A stretch of DNA of 44,852 nucleotides from Clostridiaceae bacterium (GCA_020832135.1 JAFIFG010000077.1:1-44852), one strand, 5' to 3'; positions 1 to 9,587 are shown, counted from the stretch's first letter. A program made the numbers and translations. Notes: generated by a model not told the origin, from the sequence alone.

Positions 1-765
1 AGGCTATCTGCCATGAACTTGATGCTACACTCTATCCCAAACCCAGATATTAACTATGCAGATAGTGTATCCAAACATAATGATGTATCAGATGCCTATG
101 ATGTGATTTTGGCCAATCCACCCTTTACAGGTACGATAGATATAGAAAGTATTCATGATAACCTAAAGGCAATAACTGATACGAAAAAGACAGAATTACT
201 ATTTGTTTCTTTATTTGTCCGTATGCTGAATATAGGAGGAAGATGTGCTTGTATCGTACCAGACGGTGTATTATTTGGTACAACAAAGGCCCACAAATCC
301 TTGAGAAAAGAACTGGTGGAAAACCAAAACCTACAGGCTATTATCTCTATGCCCAGTGGTGTATTTAAACCCTATGCAGGGGTATCTACTGCCATCCTTG
401 TATTTACAAAGACCAATGCGGGAGGTACGGAGAAGGTATGGTTCTATGATATGAAATCCGATGGGTTTTCTCTAGATGATAAGAGAAAGGATTTAGGTAA
501 TGACGGAGATATCACCGACATCATTCATAGATTCCATAACCTTGATCAGGAAGTAGACAGAAAGAAAACAGAGCAAAGCTTCCTAGTGGATAAGGAAGAG
601 ATTGAGAAGAATGACTATGACTTGTCTATTAATAGATATAAGGAAATTGAATATGAAAAGGTAGAATACGAAAAGCCAGAGGTCATCATGACCCGACTTG
701 ATGAATTGGCTATGGATATAAGCTCCAAGATGGAAGAGTTGAGGGGGCTGTTGGGTGATGAGTAA
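1..765 (+). CDS. hsdM: Type I restriction-modification DNA methyltransferase subunit HsdM, C-terminal part
   Basis: The reading frame is open from the first base, so the start and the SAM-binding N-terminal part lie outside the window; about 254 codons are visible. It contains the N6-adenine methyltransferase motif IV (ILANPPF) around residue 37, followed by the conserved region with GVLFGTT and the IISMPSGVFKPYAGVSTAILVF core of HsdM proteins. Known role of the family: with HsdS it methylates adenine in a bipartite target; with HsdR it forms the restriction complex. The C-terminal tail is charged and helical, as expected for contact with HsdS. It overlaps the next gene by a few bases (ATGAGTAA arrangement), so hsdM and hsdS are translationally coupled. 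Family assignment is secure. Confidence 0.93.
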   Translation, partial: RLSAMNLMLHSIPNPDINYADSVSKHNDVSDAYDVILANPPFTGTIDIESIHDNLKAITDTKKTELLFVSLFVRMLNIGGRCACIVPDGVLFGTTKAHKSLRKELVENQNLQAIISMPSGVFKPYAGVSTAILVFTKTNAGGTEKVWFYDMKSDGFSLDDKRKDLGNDGDITDIIHRFHNLDQEVDRKKTEQSFLVDKEEIEKNDYDLSINRYKEIEYEKVEYEKPEVIMTRLDELAMDISSKMEELRGLLGDE

Positions 766-1888
766 GTGGGAAATGGTGAAGTTGGGGGATGTGTGTGATA
801 TTAACATGGGACAATCTCCAGGTTCTGAAAGTTATAATGAAGAGAATGATGGAATACCATTTTATCAAGGGAACGCAGATTTTGGGCAAATACATCCTAA
901 TGTGAGATATTATTGTAATAAACCAACAAAAATAGCAAATAAGGATGATGTGCTTTTATCTGTCAGGGCACCAATAGGAGCTTTAAATATTGCTACAGAG
1001 AAGTGTTGTATAGGGCGTGGATTATGTGCAATTACACAAAAAGAAAATACGTCACATTACAAATATTTATATTATATCTTGAAATTTAAAAACAGCGAAT
1101 TGAATGCAAGGGGGACAGGTAGTACATTTAAAGCTATTAATAAAACCAATTTACTCAGTATTAAAATCCCACTACCACCCCTAGACATCCAAAAACACAT
1201 AGCAAACACCCTAGACAAAACCCAAGAAATAATCAATGGTCATAAAAAACAGCTTGAAGAACTTGATCATTTAATTAAAGCAACTTTTTATGATATGTTT
1301 GGGGATCCTGTTACAAATGAAAAAGGGTGGAATGAATGTAAATTAGGAGATGTGTGTACTATTGTTCGAGGAGGATCGCCAAGACCAATTCAGAAATTTT
1401 TAGGTGGAACAATACCTTGGATTAAAATAGGAGATGCAACAAAAGGCGATGATTTATATTTGACCTCAACAAAAGAACATATAATTGAAGAAGGGGTTAA
1501 GAAAAGTAGATTTATAAAATCTGAAAGTATGATTTTTGCAAATTGTGGAGTGTCGTTAGGATTTGCTAGAATAATTACATTTGACGGATGCATTCACGAT
1601 GGTTGGTTAGCATTTGACATTACTAGTAATGATTTAAATAATATATTTTTACTGAAACAAATTAATGAAAAAACTGAGTATTTTCGTAGAACAGCGCCTA
1701 GTGGAACTCAACCTAATTTAAATACAACTATTATGAAAAACACAAGTATAATTGTTCCGCCTGTATATCTCCAAAACAAGTTTACACAAATAGTAAACAA
1801 CATAGAACAACAAAAATCCCTAGTAAAACAGTCCATCACAGAAAGCGAAACCTTATTTAACAGCCTCATGAGTAAATACTTCGATTAG
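758..1888 (+). CDS. hsdS: Type I restriction-modification specificity subunit HsdS
   Basis: About 376 residues, normal HsdS size, with two target-recognition domains each followed by a helical conserved region. The first conserved region (residues ~140-180) has PLPPLDIQKHIANTLDK and ends in DMFGDP; the second, at the C terminus, has VPPVYLQNKFTQIV and ends in LMSKYF. The two recognition domains are very AT-rich, while the conserved helices use more C-rich codons, which suggests domain exchange. The ATG at 758 overlaps the hsdM stop and lies 11 bases after a GGGGG ribosome binding site; a GTG at 755 is possible. Known role: it determines the DNA target of the methylase and the endonuclease. 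The actual sequence recognised cannot be read from this sequence. Confidence 0.93.
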   Translation: MSKWEMVKLGDVCDINMGQSPGSESYNEENDGIPFYQGNADFGQIHPNVRYYCNKPTKIANKDDVLLSVRAPIGALNIATEKCCIGRGLCAITQKENTSHYKYLYYILKFKNSELNARGTGSTFKAINKTNLLSIKIPLPPLDIQKHIANTLDKTQEIINGHKKQLEELDHLIKATFYDMFGDPVTNEKGWNECKLGDVCTIVRGGSPRPIQKFLGGTIPWIKIGDATKGDDLYLTSTKEHIIEEGVKKSRFIKSESMIFANCGVSLGFARIITFDGCIHDGWLAFDITSNDLNNIFLLKQINEKTEYFRRTAPSGTQPNLNTTIMKNTSIIVPPVYLQNKFTQIVNNIEQQKSLVKQSITESETLFNSLMSKYFD

Positions 1889-1941
1889 CATAAAAATCCT
1901 AGGGGCCACCTGTGGCCTTTGGGAATTTTAGGAGTGATTCT

Positions 1942-4900
1942 ATGGCAACAAATTTTGAGTTTCTTAAAAACACAACTGAATACCGACTCTTTGCCAGCGC
2001 CTGTATGGATGCTGAAAATGTATTATCCACCTCCGCCGCTATGTCGGCTATTGGAAGCAGAAAAGCCTTTGAATTAGCTGTAAAATGGGTGTATGCTGCC
2101 GACTCCACCATGAAGATGCCCTATAAAGAGAACCTACAGGCTTTAGTCCACGAAGAATCCTTCCGATATGCAGTAGATCCTGCCACATGGCAAAAGCTAC
2201 AATACATCATTAAAATCGGTAATATTGCAGTCCATACAGAAAGAACCATCTCCCACAATGATGCTATTCTTTCCCTATCCATTTTATTTGAATTTATAGA
2301 GTGGATTGACTATTGCTATGGTGTAGTGTACGAAGAAAGAAGCTTCAATGAAAAGCTGATTCCCAAGGCAGAAGACAACATAGAAGAGGCTAAGAAAATT
2401 GAATCCCAATTATCCAATGAACTAAAGACCTTGAAGGAAAAAACCAATAGGCTAATAGACGAAAAGGATAAAGAAATTGCAAGACTTGTGGCGGAACTAA
2501 AGAAAAAGAGTGAAGAAATCACTGCCCATAAAGAAGAACATAAGGCAGAGAGGGAATTTACTCCAGAGGATTTATCGGAATATGAAACAAGGAAGAAATA
2601 TATAGATGTAGATTTAAAGCTTTTAGGCTGGCAGTTCTCCCAATCAGGAAGAAAAGACTGTGTAGAGGTGGAAATGCCGGTGGTGGGTATGCCGAAGGAA
2701 TTAGGCTCCGGGAAGGGCTTTGTAGACTATGTCCTTTGGGGAAAGGACGGTACTCCTATTGCTTTGATTGAGGCAAAACGAACCTTCAAAGATGCAAGAA
2801 AAGGCACCCATCAAGCTTGGCTATATGCCAACTGTATTGAGAAGATGACAGGCCATAGACCCATTATCTTCAATACCAATGGTTATGATTACTATATATG
2901 GGATGATAAGACGGCACCCCAAAGGAAGGTTAGTGGTGTATTTTCAAGGGATGATTTACAAAGGTTGTTCCATAGAAGAGCCTCAAGAAGGAAATTAAGT
3001 GAAATAGAAATTGATGATAAAATCACCGATCGGTATTATCAAAAACAGGCTATTAGAGCTGTATGTGATAACATTGAAAGAGGTCATATGAGATCCCTAC
3101 TGGTGATGGCAACGGGAACAGGAAAAACAAGAACCGCCTCCAGTTTAACTGATGTCCTCTCTAGAGGTGGCTATGTTACCAATACTTTATTTTTAGCCGA
3201 TAGAACTGCATTGGTAAGGCAGGCAAAGGATGATTTTAAAAACTATCTTCCTGATATGTCCCTTTGTAACCTTCTATCCAATAAAGACGATAAAAATGCT
3301 AGGATAGTATTTTCCACCTATCCAACCATGCTGAATGCCATTGATAGTGCTAGAAATCCAGATGGTACACGATTGTTTACCCCTGCCCACTTTGACCTTA
3401 TTATCGTAGATGAGAGTCATAGAAGTATCTTTAAAAAGTACAGGGCCATCTTTGAATATTTCGATGCCTATGTAGTAGGGCTTACAGCCACACCAAGATC
3501 CGATGTCCATAGCAGTACCTATGAATTTTTTGAAGTGGAGAAGGATGTACCTACCTTTGCCTATGACTATGATACAGCGGTTTATAAGGATAAGGTGCTG
3601 GTGCCCTTTCATAACATAGAGGTTAGTACGAGATTTTTATTAGAGGGTATTACCTATGATGCATTATCTCAGGAGGATAAGGAAAGGTATGAGGAGGATT
3701 TTACAGATGAAGATGGGGAGATGCCGGAGGAAATACCTGCTCCAGAGATCAACAAATTCATCTTCAATCAAAATACCGTAGATTATGTTATACATGACCT
3801 GATGACCAATGGATTAAAGGATGCCAGTGGAAATAGATTAGGAAAAACCATTATCTTTGCCCAAAATAAAAATCATGCGGAGTTTATTGCAGATCGCTTT
3901 CATACCCTATATCCACAGTATAAGGGACGGTTCTGTAGACGTATTGTATGTGATGATGATTATGCACAGGATTTAATCACACTATTTAAGAATCCTGATA
4001 AAGACCCCCATATAGCCGTATCGGTGGATATGTTGGATACTGGGGTGGATGTTAGGGAAATAGTGAACCTTGTGTTTTTTAAACGGGTTCGTTCAAAGAT
4101 TAAGTTTTGGCAGATGATCGGTAGAGGTACAAGAATAAGGCCTGACCTTTTTGGTAAAGGAAAGGATAAAACCTGTTTTTATATTTTTGATTATTTAGGC
4201 AACTTTGAGTATTTTAGAGAAAACAAAAATGGCATGGAGGGAAATGCAAGTAGTTCCACCCAAGCAAGTATTTTCTCCAAAAGAATAAAGTTAATTTTTC
4301 ATATGCAGGATGTAGCATTTATGGAGGAAGCATACCAGACATTAAGAAATGCTTTGATAGAGGAAGTTTATGGGCAGGTAACAAGGCTAACCCTTGAAAG
4401 AATAGATGTAAAGATGAAAAGAAAATATGTTGATAAATATAGTAAGCAGGATGCCTTTACTTACCTTAGTGAAGGGGATAAATCAGAGTTGATAGAGCAT
4501 ATAGCTGATCTTGTGTCTATGGAGGATAAGGATGATAAAGCCGTAGAATTTGATAATTTAATGTACGGATTAATGCTGACACAGCTAGAGGGAGGGAAAA
4601 GCTTTACTAGATTTAAAAACCGTACCACCTCTAAAGCCTCTATCCTTTTAAAGAAAACCACCATACCTCAAGTGAAGGCCAAAGTACCTTTATTAAAAGA
4701 GGTGCAGGAGGATGAATTTTGGGGGAAGGCAGATATTTTAAACTTTGAAAAAATCCGTAAAGAGCTTCGTGATTTAATGAAATTTGCTGTAGAGGAAAAG
4801 GGTGGTATTGTTTATACCAACCTTGAAGATGTAGAACTGGAACGATCGGAATTAAAGGAATTTGAAATGAGTTATGACTTTGAGAATTATAAGCTGAAGG

Positions 4901-5346
4901 TAAATAAATATATAGAGGAAAACAAGCACAATATAGCCATCCACAAACTAAGAAATAACATTCCTTTGAATGAAGAGGATTATAAGACCTTAGAAAAAAT
5001 ATTTACTGGAGAGCTTGGTACCAAAGAAGACTATGAAAGTAACTATAAGGATACACCCTTTGGTTTGCTCGTCCGTAGAATTGCTAAAATGGAGCGGGAG
5101 GCTGCTATGGAGGCTTTCTCCTCCTTCATCAATGAACAAAACCTCAATGCCAATCAAATTGCATTTGTAAATAAGGTAATTGATTATATTGAACAAAACG
5201 GCTATGTGGAAAATATAGCTGAGCTTACCAAACCACCCTTTGATAAGCCACAAAGCTTCATCAAACTATTTGATCCTGAGAAGCAGAAGAAATTTGTTCA
5301 TATTATTAATGAAGTGAAGGACAATGCAACGAAGGTGATAAGTTAA
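1942..5346 (+). CDS. hsdR: Type I restriction endonuclease subunit HsdR
   Basis: 1134 residues from the ATG at 1942, which follows AGGAG by 7 bases; an earlier in-frame start at 1912 has no binding site. Order of domains: a DUF4145-like N-terminal helical region (to ~100), a coiled coil (~145-200), the HsdR nuclease domain (PD-(D/E)XK type, with FVDYVLW and IALIEAKR at ~265-285), a superfamily 2 helicase core with Walker A ATGTGKT (~390), DESH (~489), LTATPRS and motif VI QMIGRGTR (~723), then an EcoEI-type C-terminal domain. All catalytic motifs look intact. Known role: ATP-driven DNA translocation and cleavage of unmodified DNA together with HsdM and HsdS. It is the last gene of the operon and is followed by a strong terminator. 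Confidence 0.95.
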   Translation: MATNFEFLKNTTEYRLFASACMDAENVLSTSAAMSAIGSRKAFELAVKWVYAADSTMKMPYKENLQALVHEESFRYAVDPATWQKLQYIIKIGNIAVHTERTISHNDAILSLSILFEFIEWIDYCYGVVYEERSFNEKLIPKAEDNIEEAKKIESQLSNELKTLKEKTNRLIDEKDKEIARLVAELKKKSEEITAHKEEHKAEREFTPEDLSEYETRKKYIDVDLKLLGWQFSQSGRKDCVEVEMPVVGMPKELGSGKGFVDYVLWGKDGTPIALIEAKRTFKDARKGTHQAWLYANCIEKMTGHRPIIFNTNGYDYYIWDDKTAPQRKVSGVFSRDDLQRLFHRRASRRKLSEIEIDDKITDRYYQKQAIRAVCDNIERGHMRSLLVMATGTGKTRTASSLTDVLSRGGYVTNTLFLADRTALVRQAKDDFKNYLPDMSLCNLLSNKDDKNARIVFSTYPTMLNAIDSARNPDGTRLFTPAHFDLIIVDESHRSIFKKYRAIFEYFDAYVVGLTATPRSDVHSSTYEFFEVEKDVPTFAYDYDTAVYKDKVLVPFHNIEVSTRFLLEGITYDALSQEDKERYEEDFTDEDGEMPEEIPAPEINKFIFNQNTVDYVIHDLMTNGLKDASGNRLGKTIIFAQNKNHAEFIADRFHTLYPQYKGRFCRRIVCDDDYAQDLITLFKNPDKDPHIAVSVDMLDTGVDVREIVNLVFFKRVRSKIKFWQMIGRGTRIRPDLFGKGKDKTCFYIFDYLGNFEYFRENKNGMEGNASSSTQASIFSKRIKLIFHMQDVAFMEEAYQTLRNALIEEVYGQVTRLTLERIDVKMKRKYVDKYSKQDAFTYLSEGDKSELIEHIADLVSMEDKDDKAVEFDNLMYGLMLTQLEGGKSFTRFKNRTTSKASILLKKTTIPQVKAKVPLLKEVQEDEFWGKADILNFEKIRKELRDLMKFAVEEKGGIVYTNLEDVELERSELKEFEMSYDFENYKLKVNKYIEENKHNIAIHKLRNNIPLNEEDYKTLEKIFTGELGTKEDYESNYKDTPFGLLVRRIAKMEREAAMEAFSSFINEQNLNANQIAFVNKVIDYIEQNGYVENIAELTKPPFDKPQSFIKLFDPEKQKKFVHIINEVKDNATKVIS

Positions 5347-5358
5347 TGAGGTAGCGGT

Positions 5359-5396
5359 AAAAGCCCTAGAACATTTATAGATGTTTTGGGGCTTTT
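5359..5396 (+). terminator. Rho-independent terminator after hsdR
   Basis: A 16-bp nearly perfect stem (AAAAGCCC at the left arm, GGGGCTTTT at the right) with a 6-base loop, ending in T residues, 13 bases after the hsdR stop. It closes the restriction-modification operon. Confidence 0.85.
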
Positions 5397-5477
5397 ATTG
5401 ATTCTACTGTGTTTTCGTAATACTGCATAGGAGTTGTACATAAAAATGTCTTAAGAAGGTTTTGAGGGGGGAGAGAT

Positions 5478-7094
5478 GTGAGTAAGAGGCCTTTGGCTAT
5501 ACATAGTGATCGGAAGATTTATTTAATAGAAAAACTAGATAGTAAATATACTGTGGAAGATCAATTAAATGCATATGCAACATTAGTGCATACACCTACC
5601 AATGTACATACCTATCGTTTGGATGAATTTTCTTTATGGTCCGCTGCATTACAAGGGGATACAGCAAAAGACATAACACAATTTCTTCAGCAGTATGCTA
5701 GGAATGTTTTACCCCAGAGAATTATAGAATACATTGAAGAAACCATAAGAGACTTTTGGACAATGGAGATATATGTAGAGGAGAAGATTTTTGAATTGGA
5801 GGGAAACAGTAAAGCAATTAAGAAAATAGTGGACATTCAAGGGTTAAAAGATAAAATAGTGAGAACAGAAGAAACAACAGTAACTTTTGACAAAAAGGAT
5901 CTTTATACTATAAGAAATATTTTGCTGAATGAAAATCTATATCTTGTAGAAAAGAATACTAAATCCACTTCTTGCAATCTAAAAATTAAGGATAATATCA
6001 CGTTATATAGATACCAAAGGGAAGCAGTTGAAGCATTTATGAATAAGGAGAATCAAAATATTACTGGCAGAGGTGTAATGATTATGCCTCCGGGATCAGG
6101 AAAAACAATAGTAGGTTTAAAAGTAATAGAACTACTAAAAGTTAATACATTAATTTTAGTAAAAACTAAAGATGACTATAAAATATGGTTAAATGAAATA
6201 AAGGATAAAACAAATTTTGATGAAGAGCACATTGCATATAATGATTTTAAATTAGAAAAACCTATTTGTGTATGTACCTATGATTATGTTGCAAAAGTGC
6301 TGGATGATGAAATGATAAATGTAAATTGGGGCTTTATTATCTATGATAATGCCAACAGTCTACCTACGACAAAGCGAAGTAGAGCAGCATATATTCCATC
6401 GAAATATAAGTTAGCCATGGATTCTATACTTTGGAGATCCGATAATAATGAAGGACTTATATTTAAAACCATTGGGCCAAAGGTATTTAACGTAACCTTA
6501 AAAAAACTAGAGGAAGAACATTATCAAATTAAAGTTAAATGCTTTGAGGTGAAAATCCCATTTAAACCATGGGATATAGAAGATGAGGAAGATATTAACC
6601 ATACAGTCAGTAAGAATTTAAATAAGGTAGAAGCATTTGGCTATATTGAGAATAAACATAAAGATAAGCAGAAAATTTTAGTGAGCCGCTTCAAAAAAGT
6701 AGCTGGTAAGTTTCATGAAGCTTTTACAATTTCTTTATGTGATGGAGGTTCAAACGATCAATTACGAGAAGAGATGGTGGGGGCATTCAATGATAAAGAC
6801 ATAGATTCCATTGTATTTACTAACATATTTGAAAGCCAATCTTTAAAGGATATCGATGTGCTTATTTCCTTATCTTATTATGGAGAGTCAGAAAGAGAGG
6901 AATATTTAAGGATAGGAAAACTGAAGGGTAGTAATGAGGGCAGAAGAATTACAGGATACTATTATGCCTTAGTATCTGAGGATACGAAGGAAGAAGAAAT
7001 ATATATAGAAAGAAGAGATAATATGCTCAAGTATGGCTATGATTTTAGGATCATTACCTTAGAAGAACTAAGGAGGGGTGATTTTGAAGTTTGA
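5478..7094 (+). CDS. XPB/RAD25-like superfamily 2 helicase with eroded motifs
   Basis: 538 residues starting at a GTG after a GAGGGGGGAG binding site. The N terminus (PLAIHSDRKIYLIE, then HTYRLDEFSLWSAALQG) matches the N-terminal domain of bacterial XPB helicases, and the C-terminal part (REEYLRIGKL ... GYYYALVSEDT) aligns by eye with their motif VI and C-terminal region. Walker A (PPGSGKT, ~204) is intact. The expected DEAH/DEVH box is replaced by YDNANS (~288), and motif VI lacks the QRxGRxxR arginines (LRIGKLKG). Family knowledge: XPB unwinds DNA in repair or transcription. Inference: this protein probably binds ATP but may be a weak or inactive helicase. It forms an operon with the next gene, the two reading frames overlapping. 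No antiphage role can be shown from sequence. Confidence 0.72.
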   Translation: MSKRPLAIHSDRKIYLIEKLDSKYTVEDQLNAYATLVHTPTNVHTYRLDEFSLWSAALQGDTAKDITQFLQQYARNVLPQRIIEYIEETIRDFWTMEIYVEEKIFELEGNSKAIKKIVDIQGLKDKIVRTEETTVTFDKKDLYTIRNILLNENLYLVEKNTKSTSCNLKIKDNITLYRYQREAVEAFMNKENQNITGRGVMIMPPGSGKTIVGLKVIELLKVNTLILVKTKDDYKIWLNEIKDKTNFDEEHIAYNDFKLEKPICVCTYDYVAKVLDDEMINVNWGFIIYDNANSLPTTKRSRAAYIPSKYKLAMDSILWRSDNNEGLIFKTIGPKVFNVTLKKLEEEHYQIKVKCFEVKIPFKPWDIEDEEDINHTVSKNLNKVEAFGYIENKHKDKQKILVSRFKKVAGKFHEAFTISLCDGGSNDQLREEMVGAFNDKDIDSIVFTNIFESQSLKDIDVLISLSYYGESEREEYLRIGKLKGSNEGRRITGYYYALVSEDTKEEEIYIERRDNMLKYGYDFRIITLEELRRGDFEV

Positions 7095-8232
7095 AGACTA
7101 TTATGATCAAATGAGTGTAGTAGAAGTTCAAAAGCTTAATAGAGTTTGGAAAATTATCAGTAGTAGAGAAAGTGAGAAGCTTAAAGGAAAATCATACATG
7201 AAGTCCGCTGCTATAGATTTACTACTTAAAAGAGGGTATTTTGATAAAGCTCTAAAAGGAAGAGTAGAAGGGATACTGATTGGAGATAAAGATAGGGAAT
7301 ACTTAAAATATAAGGCTTTAGGTCTTGATCTACCGTATGGAGAGGTGAAAAAACATTTAAGAGAATATTTTATTTTATTCGAGGAAGATATTCCAGATGA
7401 TTATGCAGAGGTCATTTTGAAGCATATAAAGTCGGAAGCAGATTTAATGGCTAGTGATGAAGCAGTCAATGTACAACCTACTCCATTTTTAAAGCTTATA
7501 TTAATGTTGAACCATGTCTACAAAAATAAATTAGAGATTCAAGAAATGTTTAAGGTAGTAGATACAGAAAAAGGGTTGGTTAATAGAAGGCACATCGATT
7601 ACTATTTACAGACACGACAGTTAATTACTAATGATGAAAGGTATATTGATGCTGATAAATTATATAAATGGATTGATAATAAAAACGAAAGTTTACTAGA
7701 TTTCTATCAATTCCTTACCATACAACTTAATGCCAAAGGTATCTTTGATTTCTTTAATATGATTATAAAAATACTAGAGGATAGTGATAAATGGATTAGC
7801 ATTAATGATGTTAAAAAGGTATTTTGTCAGTTTAAGAAGGCAGTAGAAGTGGGCATTGAACTGGGCTTAATATATGAAATAGTATATAACAATCAAAAGT
7901 ATATAAAATTATCTCCGGAAGTGTGGTATATGATTATGGGTAAAAGGCCTAGTTATTGGAATAGAGAGGAGATATTAGTTACTCCACTCAAAGAGGTTTT
8001 TATTCCTTATAATTTTGATCCTTTTGTTATACAGCTTATTGATTATTTCAATGTAACAAAGAGTAAAAGCAACAGCCCAATAAAATACTTTGATGATTAT
8101 TTTATTGTTTCAAATATAGGAAAAATGCCAGGAGGAGAGGAAAAATTTAAATTTATTGAGATGACTAAATATATTGAGGAGTACTGTGCTTGTATTCCAG
8201 ATATAGTTAAGAATGAAGTATTATTAAGCTAA
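7084..8232 (+). CDS. Uncharacterised partner of the XPB-like helicase
   Basis: 382 residues from a TTG at 7084, chosen because AGGAGG at 7071-7076 lies 7 bases upstream; an in-frame GTG at 7078 is too close to the binding site. It overlaps the XPB-like gene by 11 bases, so the two are translated together. The protein is charged and mostly helical, with no signal peptide or membrane segment. The C-terminal part (ILVTPLKEVFIPYNFDPF, residues ~300-320) faintly resembles the helicase-associated domain (Helicase_C_3 type) found in or next to bacterial XPB proteins; this is a tentative reading. Archaeal XPB pairs with a nuclease (Bax1), but no nuclease motif is visible here. Function unknown. Confidence 0.6.
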   Translation: MKFEDYYDQMSVVEVQKLNRVWKIISSRESEKLKGKSYMKSAAIDLLLKRGYFDKALKGRVEGILIGDKDREYLKYKALGLDLPYGEVKKHLREYFILFEEDIPDDYAEVILKHIKSEADLMASDEAVNVQPTPFLKLILMLNHVYKNKLEIQEMFKVVDTEKGLVNRRHIDYYLQTRQLITNDERYIDADKLYKWIDNKNESLLDFYQFLTIQLNAKGIFDFFNMIIKILEDSDKWISINDVKKVFCQFKKAVEVGIELGLIYEIVYNNQKYIKLSPEVWYMIMGKRPSYWNREEILVTPLKEVFIPYNFDPFVIQLIDYFNVTKSKSNSPIKYFDDYFIVSNIGKMPGGEEKFKFIEMTKYIEEYCACIPDIVKNEVLLS

Positions 8233-8290
8233 CAGGGGCTTTAAATTAACAAATATAATGGATAATTAAAGATAGTACTAATGGCCAATA

Positions 8291-8350
8291 AAAAGGATAA
8301 AGAAAATTTTCTCTAAATCAAGTGAGAAAATCAATCTTTATCCTTCTTTT
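8291..8350. terminator. Bidirectional terminator between convergent operons
   Basis: Two stacked perfect stems: AAGGATAAAGA pairs with TCTTTATCCTT, and inside it TTTTCTC pairs with GAGAAAA. A or T runs flank both sides. It lies between the plus-strand XPB-like operon and the minus-strand peptidase operon, and overlaps the stop codon of the latter. Confidence 0.75.
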
Positions 8351-8672
8351 GGGTCAACCTTAACTGATATATTTCCTCTGCCAATACTCCTATTTCTTTT
8401 ATATTACTATACCTAACCAAAACCTCAAAACTAACTAAACCCATCGTATAACATAAAGTAATAAAAGGCTTAAGGTTGAACCTTTCCAACAATCCATCAG
8501 AAAACCCATACAACAAAATAGCCACTGCCAAGGAGGAAATAATAATTTTAATAATTAGGATTTCCTCTATTTTTTGTAAAAAGGTATCCATGAGATCCTT
8601 GGATAAAGCACCAAGAAAACAAAGAAGATAAATAAAAATGAAGAAGAGGATTTCCTCTAATAAAGCTATCAT
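8331..8672 (-). CDS. Small membrane protein, possibly holin-like
   Basis: 113 residues with about three hydrophobic stretches (roughly 5-25, 40-60 and 70-85) and a charged C terminus (LTQKKDKD). No family is recognised with certainty. It is the last gene of a minus-strand operon that begins with an M15 peptidase; a peptidoglycan peptidase together with small membrane proteins recalls a lysis-type cassette, so a holin-like role is a guess. It begins 2 bases after the stop of the preceding gene. Confidence 0.55.
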   Translation of the reverse strand: MIALLEEILFFIFIYLLCFLGALSKDLMDTFLQKIEEILIIKIIISSLAVAILLYGFSDGLLERFNLKPFITLCYTMGLVSFEVLVRYSNIKEIGVLAEEIYQLRLTQKKDKD

Positions 8673-8674
8673 AG

Positions 8675-9019
8675 CTACACCTCTTGTTTATAGGGATAGG
8701 GGATAGGATGCTTCTTTTCTTTAGGTTGTAAAATACTTGTACTATAGGTGTTGATGGTTTGAGGTTTTTGGACTTTCTTACAAAGTTGATTTTGCAAAGT
8801 GGCAAGGGGCAGAAGGATGATATGTAGTAGGGTAAACACAAGGAGTAAAGATAGCATACTTTCTATACTTAGCATTGCTTCTAGGGTAGAACCTCTAGCA
8901 GCCAATATATCATTATATAGGAAATAATAAATTATCGTAGAAGCAAACACCATTGAAAAAACCATTAAAGATAAAGCTTTAGCTAATTTATTTCCTTTCC
9001 TTCTTACTCTAATTTCCAT
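8675..9019 (-). CDS. Small two-segment membrane protein
   Basis: 114 residues from the ATG at 9019, which sits 8 bases after AAGGTGGTG; an upstream GTG at 9034 lies inside the binding site and is unlikely. The N terminus is basic (MEIRVRRKGNK), followed by two membrane segments (~17-37 and ~55-80) and a proline-rich, lysine-rich tail. No known domain is recognised. It lies between the DUF2922-type gene and the other small membrane protein in the same operon. Confidence 0.55.
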   Translation of the reverse strand: MEIRVRRKGNKLAKALSLMVFSMVFASTIIYYFLYNDILAARGSTLEAMLSIESMLSLLLVFTLLHIILLPLATLQNQLCKKVQKPQTINTYSTSILQPKEKKHPIPYPYKQEV

Positions 9020-9100
9020 AAAACTTAGCACCACCTTAGGTTGTTTGTATAATTTTTTATAGCAAAGGACACAGGTTTTATGACCTATGTCCTTTGTGTA

Positions 9101-9325
9101 CTATGCCTCCACAACATCCAACTCAGTAGTTGCAGTTTGAACGATGTAGGCACTATCAATCTCCACTAAGTTTCCAGCATTAGAATGTACGGCTTCGCTG
9201 GCAATGATGGCCTCCATGACGGCTTTCACCTCATTGTCCATTAAATCATCCCTAGGAATAGACACTCTAATCCCTGCTGTAGAGTCTTGGTCTGTCTTAA
9301 ATACCATTCTTAAATATTTATCCAA
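9101..9325 (-). CDS. DUF2922-family small protein
   Basis: 74 residues. The TTG at 9325 follows AGGGGGTG by 5 bases and gives the usual family start (DKYLRMVFKT); an upstream ATG at 9352 lies before the binding site. The KYLRMVF start, the VSIPRDDLMDNEVKAVMEAI middle and the IVQTATTEL end agree with DUF2922. Family knowledge: short proteins of unknown function in Firmicutes, very often encoded next to a DUF1659 protein, as here. Confidence 0.75.
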   Translation of the reverse strand: MDKYLRMVFKTDQDSTAGIRVSIPRDDLMDNEVKAVMEAIIASEAVHSNAGNLVEIDSAYIVQTATTELDVVEA

Positions 9326-9365
9326 ATTGTCACCCCCTCTCGTATAAGACATGGATAACTAAATA

Positions 9366-9587
9366 TTATTCAGTTATTTCACATCGGTCTATCAGATTAG
9401 CAGTTTTGATGTCGTAGGGGAATAGGGAACCTATTTGCACCACTACATTAAAGACATCCTCTAAGGTTGCATCTGGTTTAAAACTAGCTAGGGTTCTAGT
9501 GATATAGGTTTCATTACCTTCACCATCTAAACCTGTAACAAACCTAGCAGATGCACTTCTTCTTTCGTTTACTTTTCTAATGGCCAT
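9366..9587 (-). CDS. DUF1659-family small protein
   Basis: 73 residues from the ATG at 9587, preceded by AAGGAGGTGAAATGT. The sequence (RFVTGLDGEGNETYITRTL, then TLEDVFNVVVQIGSLF) matches DUF1659, a family of small proteins of unknown function in Firmicutes. It lies directly upstream of the DUF2922 gene, the normal pairing. The upstream in-frame start at 9611 precedes the binding site and is rejected. Confidence 0.77.
   Translation of the reverse strand: MAIRKVNERRSASARFVTGLDGEGNETYITRTLASFKPDATLEDVFNVVVQIGSLFPYDIKTANLIDRCEITE

Noticed and set aside
3274-3612. Antisense 112-codon frame within hsdR
   Set aside because: It is a shadow of the helicase-coding strand and has no binding site.
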